The position numbers and the translations under genes were made by a program. This document shows positions 4,304-12,091 of a stretch of 12,118 bases of DNA, one piece after another. Below the pieces are notes generated by a model. That model saw only the letters and a program-made list of their open reading frames with translations. It did not search any database and was not told where the DNA came from. The stretch is from CAYSZB01 sp964435475 (GTDB taxonomy: Bacteria; Chloroflexota; Anaerolineae; Anaerolineales; Anaerolineaceae). The stretch's first letter is position 1. Each line of letters begins with the position of its first letter. The stretch is from the NCBI GenBank assembly GCA_964435475.1, contig CAYSZB010000064.1, positions 1-12,118 on the forward strand, in the 5' to 3' direction.

Positions 4304-7300
4304 ATGTCGTGGAGAAAGTATTTTAATTTACTGTTCGTTCTTGTTATTGTATTCTCACTCCTGTCAACACAGGTCAAATCCCCGGTCAACGCCCTTCCAG
4401 CCTCCCCGGTGGATGAATCAAAAGTGCCCCACTATTACGGGCCTTACCCCAACTGGGCGCTCAGCCCGCTGACCCTGCCGGACGTCTCAGTTTTCATCTC
4501 GGGAGATGGGGCGGGTGCCACAGCTGAGGCAAAGATTGGCGCCAACGGTGCGGTCACTGACATTTTCATTACCAACCCCGGCAGCGGCTACACCTCAGCT
4601 TCGGTTCTGATTTCCGGTGCCGGCACCGGTGCCACCGCAACCGCCGGTGTGACCGCCTCTGGTGCGGTCGTTGCCATTAATGTCACAGCAAGCGGCGCAA
4701 ACTACACCGCTCCATCCGTGGCGATCACCGGNNNNNNNNNNNNNNNNNNNNNNNNNNNNNNNNNNNNNNNNNNNNNNNNNNNNNNNNNNNNNNNNNNNNN
4801 NNNNNNNNNNNNNNNNNNNNNNNNNNNNNNNCAAGAGGGTCCGATCTCGATCAACCAGATCCGCGATGCCATCCAGGCCACCGTCAACGCCACAGCAGTT
4901 GCTACAATTTCTGTAGATACCATCACCCTGGACACCTTTGGTGCAGGTTATACTTCCACCCCGGGTGTTGCCATTTCTGATACGACAGGCATCGGCACGG
5001 GCGCACTGGCAACTGCGGTCACCGATAGCGGGGCGGTCACCTCCATTACCCTGACCAACGCTGGTTCAGGTTATGTGACACCCGGCGGCATGAAGAAATT
5101 CCAGGACGGGCTGCCCATGCTGTGCGACCCATCCATCCCCGGAAGTTGTGTCGCCACCAACCTGGGCCAATACCTGCCCCTGGCTGTTCCCGATACCAAC
5201 ACCTTCCCCGGGGCAGATTATTACGTGATCGGCCTCATCCAGACCCGGGAGCGTTTAAGTTCCTCCCTCCCGGTGGACGGCACATTACTGCGCGAATATG
5301 TCCAGCTGGAAACCCTGGATAATGCTGACTGGAGCAAACATGTTGCCCTCGAGACCGAGAACCTCGATGGCACGACCACCCCGATCCTTTGGCCGGATAA
5401 TTCCCCGGTATATGCCGTGGATGATCCGCATTACCTGGGACCGGTCATCCAGGCCCAGAGTGACCGCCCGGTCCGAATTGTCTTTTACAACCTGCTGCCA
5501 ACCGGTTCCGCGGGTGATCTCTTCCTGCCTGTGGATACCACTTTCATGGGCGCTGGCATGGGCCCCATGGCCATGATGCCACCCATGGACGAAGGCTCAG
5601 TTCTGGACGAAGTGCGTAACCCCGCTTGTGGCGAAGCCGACCGGGACATGATGGTCCGCATGATGTGTTTTGCAGAAACACGCGCCACCCTGCACCTGCA
5701 TGGCGGGATCACCCCCTGGATCTCTGATGGCACACCCCACCAGTGGATCACGCCGGCTGATGAAATTACCGGCTGGCCTGAGGGCGTCTCGGTTGAACAG
5801 GTACCTGATATGGTAGGCGGTTTGCAGCCTGCCGGTGTTCCCGACTGCTCGGCGGATAATGATGGCTGCATGACCTTTTACTACACCAACCAGCAGAGCG
5901 CCAGGCTGATGTTCTACCATGACCACGCCTGGGGCATCACCCGTCTCAATGTCTATGCCGGTGAAGCTGCGGGATACATCATCCGCGACGCGACCGAGAA
6001 GGCACTGATCGATGCCGGCCTGCTGCCCACAGGCAGTTCTGAAATCCCCTTGATCATCCAGGATAAGACCTTCGTCCCGAGTGCTGCCCAGATGGCCGCC
6101 CAGGACCCGACCTGGGATTACACTCGCTGGGGTAGTGAAGGTGATCTCTGGTATGAGCATGTATACATGCCCGCAACAAATCCCAATGACCCCGGGGGCA
6201 TGAGCGCTTATGGACGCTGGTTCTATGGTCCTGATTTCTGGCCACCGGCCACCCCGGAGTTTGGCCCGATCGCCAACCCATATTTCAACATGGACCCGGC
6301 AACCAACTTTACAACCCCGTTGGCAGTACCATGCGACCTGAACAATCCCACCACCTGGCAGTATGACGTTGACCCGTTCTGCGAGCCGCCCACCATCCCG
6401 GGTACGCCCAATAACTCTGCGGGTATGGAACAGTTCAATGACACCCCCCTGGTTAACGGAACTGCCTACCCCACAGTCACCCTCGAACCAAAATCCTACC
6501 GCCTGCGCGTCCTGAACGCCGCCAATGACCGCTTCTGGAACCTGCAGTGGTACGTGGCTGACCCACGCACCGGTACAGACAGCGAAGTTGCATTAAACCC
6601 GGTGGAAGTGGCCATGGCCCAGGACGACCCTACTGTATTTCCGACCCCTGACACCACCTGGAGCCCCGTCGGACCTTCCTGGATCCAGATCGGTACCGAG
6701 GGAGGTTTCCTGCCCGCCCCTGTGGTCATCCCCAACCAGCACATTACCTGGATCGAGGACCCCACCCGCTTTGATGTGGGCCTTGTGGACCAGCACTCCC
6801 TGCTGCTTGCCCCGGCCGAAAGGGCTGATGTGATCGTTGACTTCTCCCAGTATGCCGGTCAGACCCTGATCCTTTACAACGATGCCCCTGCTGCTTTCCC
6901 GGCCAGGATCGCCACCTATGATTACTATACCGGCGCCCCGGATATGAGCCCCAATGCTGCATCGGTCATCATCCCCGGCTACGGGCCCAACACGCGGACG
7001 ATCATGCAAGTCAAGATCGCCGCCACCACCCCGGCCCCGGCCTATAACCTCAACGCACTGCGCGCCGCCTTCCGCCATCGTGCCGATGGCTCCGGTGTCT
7101 TTGAATCCGGTCAGAACCCGATCATCGTCGGCCAGGCTGCCTACAACTCAGCCTATGGTACGAACTTCACCACAGCTGGCTGGTGCAATAACCCCACCAG
7201 TCCAAGCGCCCAGTGTGATGGCTATGCCCGCATCTCAGAGCAGGGCGGCGACACATTCAAATTTGACACCCTGGTTGGCACACAGCTTGGCGTCAAGTTT

Positions 7301-8263
7301 GAACCGAAAGCCATCCATGACGAGATGAACTCCACCAACTTTGAACCTTTTGGCCGGATGTCGGGCAATCTTGGTCTTGAAATTGTGCCGGCGACACCCA
7401 ACAACCAGAACGTGGTCCTCTATCCTTACGTCAACCCACCCACCGAGATCTTTGACGGCACCAACCTTCCCACCACCGGGAACCTGACACCCATTTCAGT
7501 TGCCAGTGATGGCACCCAGATATGGAAATTCACCCATAACGGTGTCGATACCCACCCGATTCACTTCCACCTTTACGATGTGCAATTACTCAACCGGGTG
7601 ACGTGGGATAACATCATCAAACCACCAGATCCAAATGAGTTGGGTTGGAAGGATACTGTGCGGGTCAGCCCATTGGAAGACACCTATTTTGCCATCCGCC
7701 CGATCATACCGATCTTTCCCTTTGAGATCCCCAACAGTATCCGGGAGCTGGACCCCATGATGCCAATTGGCAACACGACCATGTTCAACCCCACGGACCC
7801 CAACGGGATCAATGCTCCAATTTCCAATCAATTGATCAACTTTGGTTGGGAATATGTGCTCCATTGCCACATCTTATCCCATGAGGAAATGGACATGATG
7901 CGTCCCCAGATCATGGCGATGCCGCCCCTTACCCCGGATGGGCTTTCCTTCAATGTGTCCACCGGCCAGTTAACCTGGAGTGACAACTCGATCACTGAAA
8001 CTGAGTTTATCGTCCAGAAGACACTCAACGGTATAAGTTGGGTGGATGCCGGCAATATCCTTTCACCGCTGAACCAGCCCAATATCCACCAGGCGAGAAC
8101 CTTCACCGATGCTGGTTACAGCTCGCAGGTTGTTGCTTACCGCGTTTTGGCATTGAACACGGTTGGCTACGGCGGAGCTTACCCGGCAGTCACCGTCAAG
8201 TCGGTCTCGCTTCCACTGCTTGTCAACCCGATCATGTACTACATGCCAATGATCGTACGCTGA
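4304..8263 (+). CDS. Giant secreted multicopper oxidase with N-terminal repeats and fibronectin-III-like C-terminus
   Basis: About 1,319 aa, counting the N gap as in-frame; typical multicopper oxidases are near 500. Residues 1-31 form a signal peptide (SWRKYF, hydrophobic core, cleavage near VNA-LP). Residues 62-143 and about 177-260 are Gly/Ala-rich 38-40-residue repeats ending in GSGYTSA-like turns. The oxidase body follows from GGMKKFQDGLP. Copper ligands are complete: H464-L-H466-G, H539-D-H541, H1084-P-I-H1087-F-H1089, and H1187-C1188-H1189-x3-H1193-x4-M1198, with C1188 as the type 1 ligand and M1198 as the likely axial Met. A Met-rich run occupies about 415-428. LLLAPAERADVIVDF near 832-846 is the usual domain-2 motif. 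Residues of about 1204-1305 (TWSDNSITETEFIVQ) resemble a fibronectin type III domain, and the tail ends YMPMIVR. Substrate could be Mn(II), Fe(II), Cu(I) or phenolics; sequence alone does not decide. Confidence 0.93.
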   Translation: MSWRKYFNLLFVLVIVFSLLSTQVKSPVNALPASPVDESKVPHYYGPYPNWALSPLTLPDVSVFISGDGAGATAEAKIGANGAVTDIFITNPGSGYTSASVLISGAGTGATATAGVTASGAVVAINVTASGANYTAPSVAITXXXXXXXXXXXXXXXXXXXXXXXXXXXXXXXXXXQEGPISINQIRDAIQATVNATAVATISVDTITLDTFGAGYTSTPGVAISDTTGIGTGALATAVTDSGAVTSITLTNAGSGYVTPGGMKKFQDGLPMLCDPSIPGSCVATNLGQYLPLAVPDTNTFPGADYYVIGLIQTRERLSSSLPVDGTLLREYVQLETLDNADWSKHVALETENLDGTTTPILWPDNSPVYAVDDPHYLGPVIQAQSDRPVRIVFYNLLPTGSAGDLFLPVDTTFMGAGMGPMAMMPPMDEGSVLDEVRNPACGEADRDMMVRMMCFAETRATLHLHGGITPWISDGTPHQWITPADEITGWPEGVSVEQVPDMVGGLQPAGVPDCSADNDGCMTFYYTNQQSARLMFYHDHAWGITRLNVYAGEAAGYIIRDATEKALIDAGLLPTGSSEIPLIIQDKTFVPSAAQMAAQDPTWDYTRWGSEGDLWYEHVYMPATNPNDPGGMSAYGRWFYGPDFWPPATPEFGPIANPYFNMDPATNFTTPLAVPCDLNNPTTWQYDVDPFCEPPTIPGTPNNSAGMEQFNDTPLVNGTAYPTVTLEPKSYRLRVLNAANDRFWNLQWYVADPRTGTDSEVALNPVEVAMAQDDPTVFPTPDTTWSPVGPSWIQIGTEGGFLPAPVVIPNQHITWIEDPTRFDVGLVDQHSLLLAPAERADVIVDFSQYAGQTLILYNDAPAAFPARIATYDYYTGAPDMSPNAASVIIPGYGPNTRTIMQVKIAATTPAPAYNLNALRAAFRHRADGSGVFESGQNPIIVGQAAYNSAYGTNFTTAGWCNNPTSPSAQCDGYARISEQGGDTFKFDTLVGTQLGVKFEPKAIHDEMNSTNFEPFGRMSGNLGLEIVPATPNNQNVVLYPYVNPPTEIFDGTNLPTTGNLTPISVASDGTQIWKFTHNGVDTHPIHFHLYDVQLLNRVTWDNIIKPPDPNELGWKDTVRVSPLEDTYFAIRPIIPIFPFEIPNSIRELDPMMPIGNTTMFNPTDPNGINAPISNQLINFGWEYVLHCHILSHEEMDMMRPQIMAMPPLTPDGLSFNVSTGQLTWSDNSITETEFIVQKTLNGISWVDAGNILSPLNQPNIHQARTFTDAGYSSQVVAYRVLALNTVGYGGAYPAVTVKSVSLPLLVNPIMYYMPMIVR
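4481..5083 (+). repeat. Tandem 38-40-residue coding repeats at the oxidase N-terminus, split by the gap
   Basis: Unit 1 covers residues 62-99 and unit 2 covers 100-137, both 38 residues (114 bases). They share the pattern SVxISGxGxGATAxAxV...GAV..I.VT..G..YT. A third unit starts SVAITG and runs into the N gap. After the gap a divergent tail (ISVDTITLDTFGAGYTSTP) and a last unit (residues 221-260) resume the same pattern. This looks like a stalk or spacer of short beta units between the cell envelope and the catalytic domain. True copy number is unknown. Confidence 0.75.
4732..4831. other. Assembly gap, exactly 100 N
   Basis: One hundred consecutive N, the conventional placeholder for a gap of unknown size. 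It falls inside the oxidase repeat region, where near-identical repeats would confuse assembly. The reading frame is the same on both sides, which would occur by chance one time in three. Protein length and repeat number in this region are therefore uncertain. Confidence 0.97.
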
Positions 8264-8275
8264 TCACCAGGGACG

Positions 8276-8297
8276 GTTGATGTTGAAAAACATCAAC
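8276..8297 (+). other. Perfect 7-bp hairpin just after the oxidase stop
   Basis: GTTGATG pairs with CATCAAC around TTGAAAAA, 12 bases after the stop codon. No T tract follows. It stands in front of the strong terminator and may protect the mRNA 3' end. Confidence 0.5.
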
Positions 8298-8312
8298 ATA
8301 CCTGAATAACAA

Positions 8313-8350
8313 AAAAGGAAGGTCTCCACCAGAGGCCTTCCTTTTCTTTT
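8313..8350 (+). terminator. Strong rho-independent terminator of the oxidase gene
   Basis: AAAAGGAAGGTCTC (8313-8326) pairs with GAGGCCTTCCTTTT (8332-8345) around CACCA. This gives a 14-bp stem with a single G-T wobble. CTTTTTAATA-type T-rich sequence continues downstream. The A-rich 5' flank means it could also work on the minus strand. Confidence 0.9.
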
Positions 8351-8433
8351 TAATAACACCTCTTTCCCCGGGCATTGATAACCTTTGCCAATCAATGTAA
8401 ATGAACATCAAAGTTAATTGCAGCTATTAACTC

Positions 8434-8439
8434 TATAAT
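8434..8439 (+). promoter_or_regulatory. Candidate -10 box of the stand-alone receiver gene
   Basis: A perfect TATAAT. The expected transcription start, about 7 bases downstream (near 8446), falls after the ATG at 8444. That argues against this ATG and for the TTG at 8462 as the translation start. No good -35 hexamer is seen. Confidence 0.45.
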
Positions 8440-8450
8440 ATACATGGAGC

Positions 8451-8455
8451 AGGAG
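8451..8455 (+). promoter_or_regulatory. Ribosome-binding site supporting a TTG start
   Basis: AGGAG with a 6-base spacer to the in-frame TTG at 8462. The ATG at 8444 has no ribosome-binding site. Confidence 0.65.
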
Positions 8456-8461
8456 TGTACT

Positions 8462-8827
8462 TTGACGGATAAAAAATTGGTCCTGGTCATTGATGATGAG
8501 ATCAACATTCAACTCACGTTGTCACATATCCTGACGCGTGCCGGGTTCCAGGTCATGACCCTGGTGAATGATGAAGGATCCATCAGCAAGGTTCTCACCA
8601 GGCAAATTGACCTGGTCATCATTGATTTTGACAAGGAAGCCAGGGAAAGTGAATGTCCTTTATCCAGGATCAGGAAAAAACTGGCCGATGTACCGCTCAT
8701 TGTCTTAACGCATGATCCAGTCGAAGAACTTGTCAATTGCGCACGCAAATTTGAGCGTTGTGTATTGATCGTCAAACCGATCGACCCGCAAACGATCCTG
8801 GATGCCGTAAGCAGAATGTTGGGCTAG
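8462..8827 (+). CDS. Stand-alone response-regulator receiver protein (probable TTG start)
   Basis: A 121-aa protein consisting of one CheY-like receiver domain and nothing else. The acidic pair D11-D12 with E13, the phospho-acceptor D55 (LVIIDFD), the switch T83 (LIVLTHDP) and K105 (IVKPID) are all in canonical positions, so it should be phosphorylated. The loop after D55 (FDKEARESE) lacks the usual Pro-Gly of most receivers. There is no output domain, so it must act through a protein partner, as a phosphate shuttle, sink or single-domain effector. An ATG at 8444 in the same frame would add 6 residues; TTG is preferred from the ribosome-binding site and promoter positions. It converges with the two-component operon. 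Its KPIDPQTIL segment resembles KPIDPPYIL of that operon's response regulator, which hints that both belong to one pathway. Confidence 0.85.
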   Translation: MTDKKLVLVIDDEINIQLTLSHILTRAGFQVMTLVNDEGSISKVLTRQIDLVIIDFDKEARESECPLSRIRKKLADVPLIVLTHDPVEELVNCARKFERCVLIVKPIDPQTILDAVSRMLG

Positions 8828-8839
8828 CCTGGCAACCCC

Positions 8840-8857
8840 CAAACCTTACCCGGTTTG
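8840..8857. terminator. Weak hairpin between convergent genes
   Basis: CAAACC pairs with GGTTTG around TTACCC in the 54-base gap between the receiver gene and the response-regulator gene. No T tract follows on either strand. A bidirectional termination role is possible from position only. Confidence 0.25.
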
Positions 8858-8881
8858 ACGAATGTAATCCGGCCTGCCGCC

Positions 8882-9685
8882 TTAAACGACCAGGCGGTAA
8901 CCGACATCCCGTACCGTGATCACATAGCGCGGGTTGGAGGTGTCCGGCTCCAGGGCTTTCCGGATCTTGTGGATGTGCCAGCGCGTCATCTCGCGCGCCT
9001 CGCTCCTGGTCATCACAAAACCCTGTGATTCCTTGACCAGGTTCTCAAACGAAACCACCTCGGGAGAATAACGCATCAATGTAACCATGTAATCAAACGT
9101 GGTCGGGGGTAATTGTGCCATGTGGCTTTCAACGATCAGGTGCCTTGTGTGCAGGTCTGCCGTAAAGACCCCGCATTGAAGAAAACGATCCGGGTCAACC
9201 ACGGTCACGGGGACAGGGACCACAGAAGACGTGGAACCGGGACCGTCCACCTGGCGTAATTCAGCCAACAAATCCTGCACCTGCGTGATGATCTGGCGGC
9301 GGCGCAGTGGCTCCGCTTGTTCAGCCAGGATCTCACTGACCCTAGCCAGGATATAGGGCGGGTCGATCGGTTTTAGCATGTAATCTTTTGCTCCTGCCCG
9401 CACCGCCTGCATCGCCGACTCGAGGGTGGCATGCGCAGTCAGGATCAGAACCGGCAAATCCGGGCTTATTGCATGGATCTTTGGCAGCAGATCCAGTCCG
9501 CTGGTATCCGGCAGTTTGAGATCCAGGAATGCCAGGTCGAAAACTCTGCCCTGCAGGCATGCCAACGCTTCCTTGCCATCACCCGCCAGGGTCGCCAGGT
9601 AACCACCCCGCTGTAAAATGGCTGCCAGGGTGTTGCGTAAATTGGGTTCATCATCGATCACGAGAATTGACGCTTGTTTTGCCAT
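8882..9685 (-). CDS. Response regulator with NtrC-like receiver and OmpR-type winged-helix output
   Basis: A 267-aa two-domain transcription regulator. The receiver (about 1-120) has D11-D12-E13, phospho-acceptor D55 in AFLDLKLPDTSG, T83 in LILTAHATLESAM and K105 in YMLKPID. This wording is typical of NtrC-class receivers. A charged helical linker (about 122-145) and a Pro/Val-rich segment (about 148-165) follow. The output domain (about 168-267) is a winged helix: LPPTTFDYMVTLMRYSPEVVSFENLVKE, then the recognition-helix region EMTRWHIHKIRKALEPD, then the beta hairpin YVITVRDVGYRLVV, as in OmpR/PhoB. There is no sigma-54 AAA domain. It is the second gene of an operon, 21 bases after the kinase stop codon, with AGGAG 8 bases before its ATG. 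The kinase is its obvious phosphodonor. Target genes are not identifiable. Confidence 0.93.
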   Translation of the reverse strand: MAKQASILVIDDEPNLRNTLAAILQRGGYLATLAGDGKEALACLQGRVFDLAFLDLKLPDTSGLDLLPKIHAISPDLPVLILTAHATLESAMQAVRAGAKDYMLKPIDPPYILARVSEILAEQAEPLRRRQIITQVQDLLAELRQVDGPGSTSSVVPVPVTVVDPDRFLQCGVFTADLHTRHLIVESHMAQLPPTTFDYMVTLMRYSPEVVSFENLVKESQGFVMTRSEAREMTRWHIHKIRKALEPDTSNPRYVITVRDVGYRLVV

Positions 9686-9706
9686 TTCCTGCTCTCCTGA
9701 ATATTC

Positions 9707-12091
9707 CTAAGCTTCCATTTTCGGTAACCATGTCTCAAATGTCGCCCCCTGGCCCGGTTCGCTCTTCACATTGATCTGCCCGCTGTGCTTTTGAATGATG
9801 TCATAACTGATCGAAAGCCCGAGCCCCAGCCCCTTGCTTTTGGTGGAAAAGAAGGGCTCAAACATCCTGGCCAGGTGCTCCGGCGCAATGCCCGGTCCGC
9901 CATCTTCAAAGATCACCCCAACCTTGTCTTTTTCTTCATTCTCGATGATATCGATCTTCAACCTGCCACCGGCCGGTTGCATTGCCTCGATGGCGTTCAT
10001 GCCAAGGTTGATAAAAACCTGCTTGACCTGGTCTTCCACGCCGTTGATCATCACCTCTGGATGAGAATCGATCTTTATGTGTTGAACCCAATCAACATGC
10101 CCGGTCTGTAAATGCGCATTCAGCAGTGCATGCACCTCCTCGAGCGCCTTGCATAATGAAAAAGGCTTGAACTGGCCTTCCTGGCGGGGGCGGTACACGT
10201 CCCGCAGTTGAGCCACCAGGTTCGAGATGCGTGCGGTTTCGGATGTCGCCATTTCCAGGAATTCTTGGGCCTGTGAATTGGCGGGAACGTCACTTTCGAC
10301 CAGGTACAGGCAGTTTTTGATGGTCTGCAGCGGGTTGTTGATCTCGTGCGTGATGGAAGCCAGCATTCTTCCCATGGCAGCGAATTTCTCAGCCAGCACC
10401 AACTGGTTGTGCAGGCGGCGATCCTGCTCGATCGCCTCTTCCAGGGCAGCATTTAGGGAAAGTAGTTGATTTTCCTTGCGTTTGAGTTCGCTCAGGTCAC
10501 GGGCACCTGCAAAAACACCAGCCACTTCCCCCGCCTCGTCTCGAAAGACAGAAGCATTATATGCCACGGGTGTAACGTGGCCATCTTTGTGTTGGATTTC
10601 CAATTCGTAATCCCGCACCGTTCCCGTCTTAAACACCTCTTGATAGCCGGCCAGGGCTTTTTGTGGATCCGTGAAGTAATTTAGAAAATCGGCCCCGATC
10701 AATTCATCCCTTGAATGCCCGGTCACTGCTTCAGTGGCTGCGTTCACATCGCCGATCTTTCCTTCAGGAGTGATTGTAACCAATGTATCCAGGTTTGCTT
10801 CAATGAGGCTGCGGTTGTAGGCATTCAAATTGCGCAAGGCATCCTGTGTCTTTTTGACCTCTGTAATGTCAATGCCCATTTCCAGGATCTGGAATGACCC
10901 GTCCGTATCGGTGAATGGAAAGTCGTGCACATCATAAATGTTCCCATTTCTCCCGATCCGTTCCCAGTGGTGGGGAGTTCTCGTCTCGAGAACTTTGAAC
11001 GATTCACAATCATCGCATGGTGCCTTTCGGCCGTACAGGTATTCGTAACACCTCTGTTCTTTCGGTTCGCCAAAGTTTTCCCGGTAATAGCGGTTGGCAA
11101 AAGTGACACGATAGTCTGGCGACAAGAGGATGATGTATGCCGGGAGGATTTCCAGCACATCATTGAAGCGTTTTTGTTCTGCGGTCAGGGCTTTTTCTGT
11201 CAGAATGCGCCTTTCAATGTCTTGCTGAAGCGCCTGGTTGGCCTTGTTCAACTCTTCTGTCCGCCGGCGCACGTTCTCTTCCAGTCTTGCGTTTGCCTCT
11301 TGCAATGCCTGTTCCGATTCTATCCGCTCGGTGATGTCAGAGAATATCACCGCAAAGCGACCCTCGCCGAGGCTGTATGCAAACACCTCGTAATAGCGCT
11401 TGATGGCAGGGGAGTAATGTTCAAATCGCCTTGCCTCGCCGCCCAGGGCAACCGAACCGTACTGCTCAACCCAATGCGGGCTGTCATCCGGGAGTAATTC
11501 GTTGTGTGTTTTGCCGATCACCTCGGCGCGCAAAAGACCGGTCAATTTCTCGAAAGCGGGGTTGATATCCAGGAAGCGGTAATCCACCGGGTTTCCGTTG
11601 GTGTCACAGATGATCTCGTGCACGGCAAAACCTTCGCCCATGCTGCTGAAAAGGGTCTCGTAACGTTTTTCGCTCTCTTTTAATGCCATCTCAGCCTGTA
11701 ACTGGTCAGAAATTTCATTGGCGATCTCGCACGCCCCAATAACCCTGCCCGTCTCGTCCTTGAGGGGGATGTGTTTCACCCGGTACACCTTCTGGTACAG
11801 CTCGGCGTCGCCAAAGCGCACGGTCTTGTCGGTGTTATTACCTTTTAGGACCGGTGTCCATTCTTCCACGGCGATTTTTTGCTGTTCCGGCATGTGGGCC
11901 AATACATCCGGCATGGACATGCCGAGGTCGATTGCTTTGCCGGTGAGGCGCTGCATCTCTGCAAAGTAGGATTGGTTGTAATAAATGTAACGGAATTCAG
12001 GGTCAAGCGCCGCCACAAGCATGTTCTTGTCCTCGCTCAGGATGTTTATGAGTTCGAGCGATTGGCGCAGGCGGGCATCATTTTCAAGCAT
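9707..12091 (-). CDS. Soluble multi-PAS sensor histidine kinase
   Basis: A 794-aa kinase without signal peptide or membrane segment, so it should sense in the cytoplasm. Four PAS-like domains are visible at about 15-130, 140-260, 310-415 and 425-545. The second and fourth are the clearest (ESEKRYETLFSSMGEGFAVHE; LIEANLDTLVTITPEGKIGDVN). A coiled coil (about 262-305, rich in Glu, Arg and Ala) separates PAS 2 from PAS 3. PAS 3 holds C348-x10-C359-x2-C362. The dimerisation helix carries phospho-acceptor H582 in ASITHEINNPLQT. The ATPase has N699 in NLGMNAIEAM, D730 in EDGGPG, F744EPFFSTK, and G754LGLG. The start is firm: an in-frame TAG lies one codon upstream, and AAAGGG lies 9 bases upstream. 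It heads a two-gene operon with the response regulator. The signal is unknown; redox or a bound cofactor is suggested by the cysteines. Confidence 0.94.
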   Translation of the reverse strand: MLENDARLRQSLELINILSEDKNMLVAALDPEFRYIYYNQSYFAEMQRLTGKAIDLGMSMPDVLAHMPEQQKIAVEEWTPVLKGNNTDKTVRFGDAELYQKVYRVKHIPLKDETGRVIGACEIANEISDQLQAEMALKESEKRYETLFSSMGEGFAVHEIICDTNGNPVDYRFLDINPAFEKLTGLLRAEVIGKTHNELLPDDSPHWVEQYGSVALGGEARRFEHYSPAIKRYYEVFAYSLGEGRFAVIFSDITERIESEQALQEANARLEENVRRRTEELNKANQALQQDIERRILTEKALTAEQKRFNDVLEILPAYIILLSPDYRVTFANRYYRENFGEPKEQRCYEYLYGRKAPCDDCESFKVLETRTPHHWERIGRNGNIYDVHDFPFTDTDGSFQILEMGIDITEVKKTQDALRNLNAYNRSLIEANLDTLVTITPEGKIGDVNAATEAVTGHSRDELIGADFLNYFTDPQKALAGYQEVFKTGTVRDYELEIQHKDGHVTPVAYNASVFRDEAGEVAGVFAGARDLSELKRKENQLLSLNAALEEAIEQDRRLHNQLVLAEKFAAMGRMLASITHEINNPLQTIKNCLYLVESDVPANSQAQEFLEMATSETARISNLVAQLRDVYRPRQEGQFKPFSLCKALEEVHALLNAHLQTGHVDWVQHIKIDSHPEVMINGVEDQVKQVFINLGMNAIEAMQPAGGRLKIDIIENEEKDKVGVIFEDGGPGIAPEHLARMFEPFFSTKSKGLGLGLSISYDIIQKHSGQINVKSEPGQGATFETWLPKMEA

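Noticed and set aside
5485..7870. Several long open frames antisense to the oxidase
   Set aside because: They are shadows of GC-rich coding sequence, with no ribosome-binding sites and no family motifs.
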